Origin: Candidatus Obscuribacterales bacterium
Lineage (GTDB): Bacteria; Cyanobacteriota; Vampirovibrionia; Obscuribacterales; Obscuribacteraceae
Direction of reading: 5' to 3'
Length of the DNA: 32,346 nt
Assembly: GCA_019746975.1 (NCBI GenBank)
Contig: JAIERK010000053.1
Location: 1 to 32,346 of the forward strand
The notes under the pieces were generated by a model, which was not told the DNA's origin, searched no databases, and saw only the letters and a list, made by a program, of their open reading frames with translations. Each line of letters opens with the position of its first letter. Positions within the stretch are counted from its first letter, which is position 1. The translations under genes and the position numbers were made by a program. This document shows positions 25,213 to 32,346 of this stretch, piece after piece.

Positions 25213-26648
25213 TGGCTATAGAACTCGCTGGGAAGAAAATTGTGACTTCAATCGACAGACCTCGACACAGTCCGCTTCGCGATTTTTTTCTATATCTAGT
25301 TCCGTTTTTGTTGATTGGGGTTGTTGTTGTCAATGGAATCTCGGCTGGCCAGTTACTTACCAATGGCTCCTTATCTTCGTTGTTTTTTCGATGGGACATT
25401 GGCTGGATACTTGTGGCACTATACGCGCTCGGCATTCTTTCGTTCGGCCTTGTCGCTCAGCATCGATATAATCGCAGTCTGGATCTCCTCCAGATTTTGT
25501 CGGTCGACGAAGAAGGGATAAGGCTTGGGCGACAGGGCGAGGAGTCTCAAGAATGCAAAGAGATGATCCTCTGGACGAAGATAAAAAACATCGGAGCATC
25601 ACAATCTGGTTCCAACAGAGATTTTCTAATTGAGGTTCATGGTTCGAAGGTCTACACGTTAAGTTGGAACAATGCCATCGCATGGGTTCCATCCTCCAGT
25701 CTTTTGTCGAACATCCGGGTTTATGCACCGCAGTCCGAGATCATCGAGCAGGTCGCACTCCTCTTGCAAGAGCAGTTGCATAACTCGCACACGCGACTCT
25801 GGTTGGAGTGCTTTTCTCCTTCAAGCAAGCGGATTAACGCGAGTCAGTTGGCCGACGGACAACAACTTCAAAATGGCCATTATTCCATCATCAGGAAAAT
25901 TGGTGCCGGAGGACAAGGTATTGCTTACCTGGCAAAACGAAGTCCCGATGATGATGATGTGGTGCTGAAAGAGTTCGTTCTACCGGTACACAAGGGAAAT
26001 GAATTTGAAGCGAATAAGATCGCGCTTTTGAGTCGCGAGTTTGAAATACTCTCCAAAATAAGACATCCGCTAATTGTTAAGTTACTAGACTGCTTTGTTG
26101 AAGATCACCGTGGCTACATGGTGCTTGAATATGTTGAAGGAAAAACTCTGAAGGAATCGGTTAGGACCAATGGACCGATGGATGAGCGAGATGCCCTCAA
26201 ACACCTAGTCCTCATATGTGAGACTGTGGAGTATCTGCATTCGTTGCAGCCTCCGATTATTCATAGAGACATAACTCCGGACAATCTAATTCTGCAGGAC
26301 GATGGTACCGTAAAGTTGGTTGACTTTACCGTCGCCCACCAATTCGAGTCTCAAGGTGTCTCTACCGTAGTTGGAAAGCAGGCGTACATGCCACCGGAGC
26401 AGTTTCAGGGTGAACCCTGTCCGCAGAGCGATGTCTATGCCATTGGTGCCACAATGTACTTTCTCTTGACCGCTCGCGAGCCGGAGCCGATGGAGCCATC
26501 CCATCCTCGCCTTGTCGTCGAGTCCCTGTCGCCAGAATTGGACGATTTGATTGCTAAAGCGACAGCGTTCAACAAGGACAATCGAATAGCAAGCGCGACC
26601 GAGCTGCGCTGCGCGATTGAGAAACTGACGGAAGTTACAGTCAAGTAG
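25212..26648 (+). CDS. Membrane-anchored kinase B, paralogue of kinase A, with DFT for DFG
   Basis: This 478-residue paralogue of kinase A shares its plan: two N-terminal transmembrane helices (about 23-45 and 58-82), a PH-like region (VDEEGIRLGRQG, ILWTKIKNIG) and a C-terminal kinase domain. The glycine loop is GAGGQGIAY, the ATP lysine is K253, and the catalytic loop is HRDITPDN (D353, N358), again with Thr (T355) for the usual Lys. The metal-binding motif is DFT (D371, F372, T373) rather than DFG, which may change activation-loop movement; Asp is kept, so catalysis remains possible. Translation is coupled to kinase A through TAATG, which suggests the two work in a fixed ratio, perhaps as a heteromer. 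Confidence 0.88.
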   Translation: MAIELAGKKIVTSIDRPRHSPLRDFFLYLVPFLLIGVVVVNGISAGQLLTNGSLSSLFFRWDIGWILVALYALGILSFGLVAQHRYNRSLDLLQILSVDEEGIRLGRQGEESQECKEMILWTKIKNIGASQSGSNRDFLIEVHGSKVYTLSWNNAIAWVPSSSLLSNIRVYAPQSEIIEQVALLLQEQLHNSHTRLWLECFSPSSKRINASQLADGQQLQNGHYSIIRKIGAGGQGIAYLAKRSPDDDDVVLKEFVLPVHKGNEFEANKIALLSREFEILSKIRHPLIVKLLDCFVEDHRGYMVLEYVEGKTLKESVRTNGPMDERDALKHLVLICETVEYLHSLQPPIIHRDITPDNLILQDDGTVKLVDFTVAHQFESQGVSTVVGKQAYMPPEQFQGEPCPQSDVYAIGATMYFLLTAREPEPMEPSHPRLVVESLSPELDDLIAKATAFNKDNRIASATELRCAIEKLTEVTVK

Positions 26649-26686
26649 AATACTCCGAATCTAGTGTCGAAAGTCGCGCAAAGTGA

Positions 26687-26721
26687 AACACGCGAAACTC
26701 TCGTTTTGAGTTCCACGTGTT
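26687..26721. terminator. Candidate bidirectional terminator between convergent genes
   Basis: A 14-base arm (26687-26700) pairs with 26708-26721 at 12 of 14 positions around a 7-base loop, midway between the converging kinase B and acyl-CoA synthetase genes. No clear T-run follows on either side, so factor-independent termination is not certain. Confidence 0.4.
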
Positions 26722-26738
26722 CGCAGTGATTCGTTTAA

Positions 26739-28721
26739 CTATCCCTTCGCGCCAGGTAGTTTGCCTATCGGCCCGAGTGCATCTGGGTTTTCTACTGAAG
26801 AGAGATCTCCAGTTGGTTCACCGAGATACATCGCTCGAATTGTGCGGCGAACGATTTTTCCGGAGCGCGTCTTTGGAAGTGCGCCCACAGTGTGAATTAC
26901 TTCCGGGCGCATTACCGGACCGAGCTTGTGCGCGACGAGATCGCGGAGCTCCTTCGTCAGTTCTGTCGATGCGGACTTGCCCGGCATAAGAACAACAAAG
27001 CACACGAGAGCTTCGCCTTTGACGTCGTCAGGGACGCCGATGACGGCTGCTTCTGCTACATCTTTATGTTCTACAAGAACGGACTCGACTTCGCCGGGAC
27101 CGACGCGCTTTCCTGCGACCTTGATCGTATCGTCTGATCTCCCGAAGAGGAACCAAGACTCGTCCTCATCACACTTCGCCCAGTCGCCGTGATACCAGAC
27201 TCCGGGGAATTTCGAAAAATACGTTTCAATATAACGATCCGGATCTTTCAAGAATCCTTTAGTCATCGACGGTCCAGGCTTCTTGCACACGAGATGACCG
27301 ATTGAATTGCTTACGCTCTGTCCGTTTTCATCGAAAACATCGATGTCCATTCCGAGACCGGGACCGCCGAGCGAGCACGGCTTTAATGGCATCAGTGGTA
27401 GTGGCGTGAGCAGACCGCCGACTAGTTCGGTGCCACCGGAGATATTCATGATCGGGCAATTGCTTTTGCCAACGTTCTTGAAATACCACATGTAGCTATC
27501 TTCGTCCCATGGTTCACCGGTTGAACCGAGGAGGCGGAGGCTGGATAGATCATGCGTCTGCACCCAGCCGTCACCGGATGAGCGCAATGCTCGAATAAGA
27601 GTAGGACTGATACCGAGCGTGTTCACCTTATGGCGATCAACGATCTGCCATACGCGATCTGGAGTCGGATGGTTTGGAGCTCCTTCGAAAATAACTATAG
27701 TGCCGCCCCAGAAATAGACACCGATGATCTCCCAGGGACCCATCATCCAGCCGATATCCGATACCCAGAAGAACACATCATCAGGACGCACATCGAAAGT
27801 AAAGCCGAGCTCTTTCACAATCTGCGCCATTGCGCCGGCGTGAGTGTGTACTGTGCCTTTCGGTTTGCCGGTGGTGCCTGAAGTATAGAGGTACATCGAT
27901 GGATGTTCGGCATCGAGGTCTACTTTGGTTTCTGCCGGCTTAACGTTCTCTAGTGCTTCGTGCAGCCAGACATCTCTTTCCTTGTTCCAAGAAATTTGAT
28001 TCTGTGTGTGTTTTACAACAACAATTTTCTTGAGATTTGGTAGATCTTTCGCGGCTTCATCAGCATCATTCTTGATCTCGATGAGCTTGCCTCTGCGCTT
28101 GCCACCGTCTGCGGTGAACAGCACTTTCGCTTCGGCGTCGGAAAGTCTAGTTACAAGCGCCTGAGAGCCGAATCCGCTGAAGACCGGCACCGCGACTGCA
28201 CCAATTTTGAAACAAGCGAGGAGCGTAGCTACCGTCTCTGGTATCATCGGCATGTACATGCCGACTGCGTCGCCTGGCTTCACGTCTAGCTCCAGCATCA
28301 GCCCGGCAATCTTGCTGACCATCTCATTCAATTCGCCATAGTTGAATTTTCGGAGACCGCCTTCTTCGCCTTCCCAGATCAGTGCTGGATGTGCGCTTCC
28401 TACGCTGGTTCTGCTGCCCAGCATTTGACCCTTTGTTTGATGCCAATCAAGCACGTTGTCGACGATGTTAAGTTCGCCGCCGACGAACCACTTGGTCCAT
28501 TCAAAGCCTTTGCTGTCGTCCATCAGTTGGCTGTACGGCGTCGACCATTTGAAACCCATGAAATCAATCGCTTCTTTCCAGAACCAATTGGTATCTTCCG
28601 TCGATCGTTTAATTAAATGACGCCAATCTTTCAGCCCATGCTGGGTAATGAAGTCTGCCGCGCGGCATTTGAGGTATTGACCGGTAGGTTTCCAAATTAT
28701 GTCCGTCATAGTAGTACTCAT
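26739..28721 (-). CDS. AMP-forming acyl-CoA synthetase (acetyl-CoA synthetase/AAE17-like)
   Basis: This 660-residue member of the ANL superfamily activates a carboxylic acid with ATP and transfers it to CoA. It has the long N-terminal region of acetyl-CoA synthetases (WFVGGELNIVDNVLDWH). The P-loop-like YTSGTTGKPKG, LGSTGEPWD, YHGDWA, GRSDDTIKVAGKRVGPGEVE and the adenylation Lys in TRSGKIVRR are all present. The position of the acetate-pocket Trp in acetyl-CoA synthetases (WWQTETG) reads SGGTELVGG here, closer to acetoacetyl-CoA synthetases and plant AAE17-type enzymes. The substrate is therefore probably not acetate. ATG 28721 follows GAGGG by seven bases; a start at 28817 would add 32 unlikely residues. 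It converges with kinase B. Confidence 0.9.
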   Translation of the reverse strand: MSTTMTDIIWKPTGQYLKCRAADFITQHGLKDWRHLIKRSTEDTNWFWKEAIDFMGFKWSTPYSQLMDDSKGFEWTKWFVGGELNIVDNVLDWHQTKGQMLGSRTSVGSAHPALIWEGEEGGLRKFNYGELNEMVSKIAGLMLELDVKPGDAVGMYMPMIPETVATLLACFKIGAVAVPVFSGFGSQALVTRLSDAEAKVLFTADGGKRRGKLIEIKNDADEAAKDLPNLKKIVVVKHTQNQISWNKERDVWLHEALENVKPAETKVDLDAEHPSMYLYTSGTTGKPKGTVHTHAGAMAQIVKELGFTFDVRPDDVFFWVSDIGWMMGPWEIIGVYFWGGTIVIFEGAPNHPTPDRVWQIVDRHKVNTLGISPTLIRALRSSGDGWVQTHDLSSLRLLGSTGEPWDEDSYMWYFKNVGKSNCPIMNISGGTELVGGLLTPLPLMPLKPCSLGGPGLGMDIDVFDENGQSVSNSIGHLVCKKPGPSMTKGFLKDPDRYIETYFSKFPGVWYHGDWAKCDEDESWFLFGRSDDTIKVAGKRVGPGEVESVLVEHKDVAEAAVIGVPDDVKGEALVCFVVLMPGKSASTELTKELRDLVAHKLGPVMRPEVIHTVGALPKTRSGKIVRRTIRAMYLGEPTGDLSSVENPDALGPIGKLPGAKG

Positions 28722-28825
28722 CGAAACGCCCTCGTGGAGACAAGTCAGGCGCCCGAGGCATTGCCCTTCAGCCAGCTCAACTGGCATTGCGGGGCGGCTC
28801 AGCGCCGTGGAACACAAACGGTCAT

Positions 28826-28856
28826 AGTATCGGACGTTTTAAGCGCTTTGTATCAA
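28826..28856 (-). promoter_or_regulatory. Possible promoter of the acyl-CoA synthetase gene
   Basis: On the minus strand TTGATA (28851-28856) and GATACT (28826-28831) resemble -35 and -10 boxes with a 19-base spacer, about 105 bases before the start codon. The spacer is longer than ideal, so this is only a candidate. The 202-base gap 28722-28923 shows no other feature. Confidence 0.25.
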
Positions 28857-28923
28857 ACCATAGAGAAAAATTAGAATTGCACGCTGTGGACAACCACATA
28901 TTGGCAGCCTCTCGGCTCAGGTG

Positions 28924-29379
28924 TTAGTTAGCTTGGCTTGACCTTTTTACAGCGAAAACGGTATCGAGTCCTCTGAAGCTGACACTGCCGGTGGTGGTAG
29001 TGGTTTTGTTGGACGAAATCAAATCGTGCCACGGAATAGAGTTGAAAAAAACTTCGCAGTCGAGCACTATGCAGCCTAGAAGATTGGCGATTAGAACCGC
29101 TGACCAGACCAGCTTCGGGGGATGGCGTTCTAAGAGCATGAGTACGGTGCCTTCGACCATTATCGAGTAGGTGCCGAACAGCGTTAATCCCCACGGTCCA
29201 GAACCGGCTATGTAAGGTCCCAAACCAAGAATAAGTCCGAGGAATGATGCAAAGTTCATCAGCAACGAGTCGAACATCGATCTGCCCAGCCCGCCCCACT
29301 TCATGCGCCATAGTACAAATCCTTCAACCAGGAGAATGGGCACGAATTGAAAGATGTAAAAACCGAGCATTGTTGCCAC
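28924..29379 (-). CDS. Small multipass membrane protein of unknown function
   Basis: This 151-residue hydrophobic protein has about four transmembrane helices (residues ~5-23, 40-58, 62-82 and 92-110). A polar C-terminal tail of ~40 residues is rich in Ser and Thr (SSNKTTTTTGSVS). No motif ties it to a known family. The start is GTG 29379 or ATG 29370; neither has a recognisable ribosome site. It lies alone between the acyl-CoA synthetase promoter region and a repeat block, so context gives no hint of function. Confidence 0.6.
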   Translation of the reverse strand: MATMLGFYIFQFVPILLVEGFVLWRMKWGGLGRSMFDSLLMNFASFLGLILGLGPYIAGSGPWGLTLFGTYSIMVEGTVLMLLERHPPKLVWSAVLIANLLGCIVLDCEVFFNSIPWHDLISSNKTTTTTGSVSFRGLDTVFAVKRSSQAN

Positions 29380-29487
29380 GTGGTCATCATGGATGCGATC
29401 GAGACTATTCTAGCGTAACCACTAACGCTTCGCTTTCCCTTGTCGGGGATCAATCGAGCGTCGTGCTCCGAGCAGTTTCAATCAGTG

Positions 29488-29708
29488 GAAGTGTAGTGCG
29501 TACATAGGCTGCGCCCTGGGACCGCCGGCGTCTCCCGGCTTTTCGACGAATTCGAGCAGGTTCAAAAACTCGAAGTGTCGTGCGCACATAGGCTGCGCCC
29601 TGGGACCGCCGGCATCTTGCCGGCTTTTCGACGAATTCGAGCAGGTTCAAAAACTCGAAGTGTAGTGCGTACATAGGCTGCGCACTGGGACCGCCGGCGT
29701 CTCCCGGG
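29488..29708. repeat. 84/85-bp tandem intergenic repeat, 2.6 copies
   Basis: Copies lie at 29488-29571 (84 bp), 29572-29656 (85 bp) and 29657-29708 (first 52 bp only) and are nearly identical. Each holds a GC hairpin (GCCGG/CCGGC; in copy 2 the arms are GCCGGC/GCCGGC). Complete copies also hold a second inverted repeat, TTCGAG-12-CTCGAA, at the junction with the next copy. The block sits in the only gene-free stretch above 300 bases (29380-29726); the flank 29380-29487 shows nothing else. Weak reading frames cross the repeat but have no coding character. It looks like a dispersed or expandable extragenic element. Because the units abut with no unique spacers, it is not a CRISPR array. Confidence 0.95.
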
Positions 29709-29726
29709 TAAAAGGAGATCGTCAGG

Positions 29727-30779
29727 TCACTCGGGCAAGACGTCTATAAAGACCAGCTCGGGTCTGCAAAAGAATCGAATACGTGGGGCATCACAGCGTT
29801 CCATGCCAACACCTCGAGAGATGCAGAGCATGGTTCCAGTTCCAATATCGGTCATACACCCGCCGGCCCACTCTCTCGGCACGTCGCTATAAGTGATAAG
29901 CGGACCAAAGAAGGGTAGTTGAACCTGACCTCCGTGCGTATGACCGGCAACTATCAAATCGACAGGAGGGTTGGTTAGCGCATAATCAGGCGCGTGTCCG
30001 AGCGCGATGTGAAACTCTTCTGTTTTCGCGAACTTGTACTTGCATGTTCGCGAATCTTGAAGACTTAGCTGTGTCACTACTATGTCTCCATACTTGCCTG
30101 TTTTGCTGGTCTCGGTGATCTGATAGGGAAGATTTTTGAAGCACGTCATCCAGTCGGGCGCGTCGATATCGCCTTTGACGATAAACACACCTATGGGTGG
30201 TGTCAGACCTACTCGTTTTAGCGTGTCGTTGAGTAGCTGAATTTGTCGCGGCCTATCATCGTTGTACACGTTGATGTAATCTCCGGCGAACAGCACTAAG
30301 TCAGGATTGTATTCTTTGACGTGCATGAGTGCATCAAAGTCATAACCGCAAACATCATCGGTTTGGATGTCTGCTATAACTGCGACTTTCAGCGGATGTT
30401 TCAATTTGCTCGATTTCATTGTTTCTCTTCGGATTGTCAGCCAATGCGGCTCGATGACGAACCCTTCGATACCGACGACCAACAAGATCGCCGCGATTGA
30501 TGCAAAACATATTGAGAGCGCTTTGAAGTTTTTTCTCGAATACCAAGCGCAAACGGTCAGCAGCAGCACTCCGAAAATGAAGACACTGAAGCTTAGAAAG
30601 CCCAATGCGTTCATCGCAGACTTTGCCTGCCAAAAGATGGAACTGATAGTGAACGGCGGATACACGACGCAAATTAAAAGGTAGGTCCACAATTTGTTGC
30701 CGAATCCACGAAGCAGAGCATAGGCGACAATGAAATAGGTCGCCTGGAGCGTTAAGAACAAGCAGAAGTTCTGTTCCAT
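29727..30779 (-). CDS. Membrane-anchored metallophosphoesterase with altered metal motifs
   Basis: This 350-residue protein has about four N-terminal transmembrane helices (to ~115) followed by a calcineurin-like phosphoesterase domain of the YaeI type. Recognisable motifs are ADIQ (D137-Q139), GDYIN (D167), KGDID (203-206) and the C-terminal GHTHGGQV. In the family the first is DxH and the third is GNHD. Here Gln replaces the His, and Asp-Ile replaces Asn-His, so one or both metal sites may be changed. Related enzymes act on lipid-linked or nucleotide phosphoesters, but the substrate cannot be read. The ATG at 30779 has only a weak GAGA upstream. It is divergent from the Gln-rich protein and ends beside the tandem repeat. 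Confidence 0.83.
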   Translation of the reverse strand: MEQNFCLFLTLQATYFIVAYALLRGFGNKLWTYLLICVVYPPFTISSIFWQAKSAMNALGFLSFSVFIFGVLLLTVCAWYSRKNFKALSICFASIAAILLVVGIEGFVIEPHWLTIRRETMKSSKLKHPLKVAVIADIQTDDVCGYDFDALMHVKEYNPDLVLFAGDYINVYNDDRPRQIQLLNDTLKRVGLTPPIGVFIVKGDIDAPDWMTCFKNLPYQITETSKTGKYGDIVVTQLSLQDSRTCKYKFAKTEEFHIALGHAPDYALTNPPVDLIVAGHTHGGQVQLPFFGPLITYSDVPREWAGGCMTDIGTGTMLCISRGVGMERCDAPRIRFFCRPELVFIDVLPE

Positions 30780-30929
30780 TGCATCTCAGTATTGTATGTA
30801 TCTCTTTCCCTCTCCTGCGAGCATCTATGTCGAATTGGGAAAGTTTGATTGCCGTTTGAACGAGCCCTTTGCCTTTGCGGGAATAATGGCTTAAATTGAG
30901 AAGAGGCATTTTCGAGATCCCACGTACTC

Positions 30930-31868
30930 ATGAAGTCCAGCAAAAACACTATGGCGTCGATAGCCCTTGGATTGGGGGCGCTGGTGTTTGCATTTTTCCT
31001 GGTTTTGTCCGACCCGCAGCAAGGCGGACAGGTCGTACAGCAGATTCAGCAGACGACTTCGAATTGGACGCCCAAGCCGGCCGCGACCCCGATGGCACTT
31101 TCGCCGGAATCGCGTATGGAAGCTGGGATGCCCACTTCTCCGCAGATTACGCCTGCTCCTGGTGGAAATGTCAGACCTGATGAGTCATTGTCCAGCGCCG
31201 AGAGCTATCTTGACTCTGCCTGGAAGACACCGCAAGCCGCGGGTCAGGCCAATCAGGGCATGACGAATCAGTTTACCCAGCAGCAAGGGATGCAATCTCG
31301 AGGCGGTGGCGCTCGGATGCTGATGAGTCAAAGCGGTTTTGGAGGCGGATTTGGTAGACCTGGAATTCGGCGGTCTGGATTCCAGCGACAGGGATTCCAG
31401 CAGCAGGGATTCCAGCAGGGATTTCAGCAGCAGGGCTTTCAGCAACAGAGCTTTCAGCAACAAGGCTTTCAACAGCAGGGCTTTCAACAACCTGGCGGTC
31501 AACGCCCCGGCCTGAGCCAATTCTTTGGTCAACAGCCCCAGCCCAATCCCAACATGAATCAGCAAGCCAATGGACAGAGATCTGCTGAAGAGTCCGTCCG
31601 TTACGAGCTCGGGGTGGCGCGCAGTGAGGCTGCGCAGGCATATTCATGTCTAGATCGGGCGAGAGGTGCGGAAGATTCGTCGCAAAAGCGGTCAGCAGCG
31701 GCGGAAGCGAGAAGTCACGCCTCGCAGGCAAACTCTGCTGCCAGTCGTGCTCTTTCCCGCGGTGGTTCGGTGCCTGAAGTGCAAGGATTGATTGGGGATG
31801 TGCGCGCTACTGCTGCTCGAGCTCAGGACTATGCAGATCAAGCATCGAGTGCGGCTTCCGGTTGGTGA
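30930..31868 (+). CDS. Gln-rich repeat protein with N-terminal membrane anchor
   Basis: I do not recognise this 312-residue protein. It opens with one hydrophobic segment (about 8-27, SIALGLGALVFAFFLVL) that looks like a signal anchor, with no clear cleavage site. A low-complexity Pro/Ser/Gln region follows, then eight GFQQQ-type repeats (about 150-188) and a second Gln/Pro/Asn stretch. The final ~105 residues are Ala/Ser-rich and helical (ARSEAAQAYSCLDRARG…), a likely coiled coil. It would be exported or periplasmic and tethered to the inner membrane. The sequence before the ATG has no strong ribosome site; ATG 30951 is an alternative. Prion-like composition and repeats suggest a structural or assembling role, inferred only from composition. 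Confidence 0.75.
   Translation: MKSSKNTMASIALGLGALVFAFFLVLSDPQQGGQVVQQIQQTTSNWTPKPAATPMALSPESRMEAGMPTSPQITPAPGGNVRPDESLSSAESYLDSAWKTPQAAGQANQGMTNQFTQQQGMQSRGGGARMLMSQSGFGGGFGRPGIRRSGFQRQGFQQQGFQQGFQQQGFQQQSFQQQGFQQQGFQQPGGQRPGLSQFFGQQPQPNPNMNQQANGQRSAEESVRYELGVARSEAAQAYSCLDRARGAEDSSQKRSAAAEARSHASQANSAASRALSRGGSVPEVQGLIGDVRATAARAQDYADQASSAASGW
31377..31493 (+). repeat. Tandem GFQQQ-coding repeats
   Basis: Eight consecutive units of about 15 bases encode GFQRQ, GFQQQ, GFQQ, three more GFQQQ-type units including one SFQQQ, then GFQQQ and GFQQP. Silent differences between units show that the array is not brand new. One unit is a codon shorter. Confidence 0.9.
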
Positions 31869-31942
31869 ACTTTCTCCTACGCCAGGTTCGCACACGGTTT
31901 CACTTGGAGAACCGGTCGTTGCTGCCTGCTGACGCAAGCGAG

Positions 31943-32346
31943 TTACTTACCGTTGCTGTTGCCATTACCATTACCATTACCATTACCATTACCATTACCA
32001 TTGCCGTGTCCGTTTCCGTGAGCTGAAGCGCTGGGAATCATCACGCGAAAGATAGTTCCTCCACCTGGTCGATCGAGCACGTCGACGGTGGCGCCATTAG
32101 TGGCTGCGGCTTCGCTTACAATTGCCAACCCTAGCCCGCACCCGGATCCGTTGCTTCCTGGAATCCTGTAGAATCGCTCAAAGACCTTTTGCTTCTCAAT
32201 GTCATCGATTCCTGGACCATTGTCCTCGACTGTAAGGACCACCTTCTCCGAGTCTTCAACCTTAATCCAAATGGATCCTTGCGCCGAAGTGTACTTGATT
32301 GCGTTATCGAACAAGTTTGTCAGCATCTCGGATAGATCGCCTTTGT
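31943..32346 (-). CDS. Sensor histidine kinase, C-terminal ATPase part (5' part outside window)
   Basis: Only the C-terminal ~134 codons are present; the frame stays open through the right edge. The catalytic HATPase domain is clear: N box MLTNLFDNAIKYT, G1 DNGPGI, F box FERFYR and G2 GLGLAIV. The ATG at 32326 lies within the N box, so it is not the true start; the reading KGDLSEM precedes it, as in complete histidine kinases. After the domain comes a 25-residue tail of His, Gly and Asn (HGNGHGNGNGN…NGK) encoded by a hexanucleotide repeat. The phosphoacceptor His and sensor parts lie outside, so the signal and partner regulator are unknown. Confidence 0.92.
   Translation of the reverse strand, partial: KGDLSEMLTNLFDNAIKYTSAQGSIWIKVEDSEKVVLTVEDNGPGIDDIEKQKVFERFYRIPGSNGSGCGLGLAIVSEAAATNGATVDVLDRPGGGTIFRVMIPSASAHGNGHGNGNGNGNGNGNGNGNSNGK
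31962..32003. repeat. Hexanucleotide microsatellite (ccatta)6 plus one variant
   Basis: Six perfect ccatta units (31962-31997) and one ccattg unit encode the Gly-Asn tail of the histidine kinase on the minus strand. Gain or loss of units would change tail length by two residues without a frameshift. Confidence 0.92.

Noticed and set aside
29450..29674. 74-codon frame with a repeated AAYVRTTL-like peptide
   Set aside because: It is produced by the tandem repeat itself; there is no ribosome site and the frame shifts between 84- and 85-bp copies.
29488..29708. CRISPR array
   Set aside because: Whole 84/85-bp units are repeated with no unique spacers, and no cas genes are present.

Overview
The window most likely comes from a bacterium of the non-photosynthetic Cyanobacteriota, near Candidatus Obscuribacterales/Melainabacteria. 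This is an inference from sequence memory, about 60-65% sure. The best single clue is NusB (19337-20110), whose long insert between the N-terminal helix and the core (…LTGHAREILETASAEL…) looks like cyanobacterial NusB rather than the ~140-residue form of most bacteria. Other clues are the moderate GC content, several Ser/Thr kinases with fused zinc-ribbon, membrane or LRR parts, and the absence of photosynthesis genes. No phage, IS element, plasmid or CRISPR array is visible. This reads as chromosomal core genes with lineage-specific genes between them.

Layout. 1-1858 (minus): a Glu/Leu/Phe/Val dehydrogenase-like gene followed by a membrane-anchored protein cut by the left edge. 2071-3852 (plus): a receptor-type Ser/Thr kinase. 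3857-4816 (minus): an M50B-like membrane peptidase. 4932-8093 (plus): a SAM methyltransferase and an 827-residue proline-rich protein. 8280-8428 (minus): tRNA-Ser(GCU) with a candidate -10 box and a strong terminator. 8459-11823 (minus): a tight ruvB-yibE/F-cdsA operon. 11921-12922 (minus): a decayed kinase-LRR gene. 13193-13597 (plus): a small membrane/coiled-coil protein. 13606-14592 (minus): galE. 14729-17353 (plus): a PgpH-type 7TM-HD phosphodiesterase. 17358-19157 (minus): rsmD and a protein made of three MshEN-like (cyclic-dinucleotide-binding type) modules. 19337-21357 (plus): nusB-ftsY.

21354-26648 holds two back-to-back tandem duplications: two paralogous 8-TM proteins on minus, and two paralogous membrane-anchored kinases on plus that are translationally coupled (TAATG). 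Both kinases have HRDITPDN catalytic loops, and one has DFT instead of DFG. This is the best candidate for an undescribed signalling module. 26739-28721 (minus): an acyl-CoA synthetase. 28924-29379 (minus): a small membrane protein. 29488-29708: an 84/85-bp tandem intergenic repeat. 29727-30779 (minus): a membrane metallophosphoesterase with altered metal motifs. 30930-31868 (plus): a Gln-rich repeat protein. 31943-right edge (minus): the C-terminus of a histidine kinase with a Gly-Asn tail.

Main themes: protein phosphorylation (three kinases, one kinase relic, one histidine kinase), possible cyclic-dinucleotide turnover and sensing (PgpH-type enzyme beside MshEN modules), and several enzymes with substituted catalytic residues (dehydrogenase, metallophosphoesterase, kinase B, acyl-CoA synthetase pocket). 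No stretch above 300 bases lacks a gene except 29380-29726, which holds the tandem repeat. All functions are read from motifs by eye; no database search was run.
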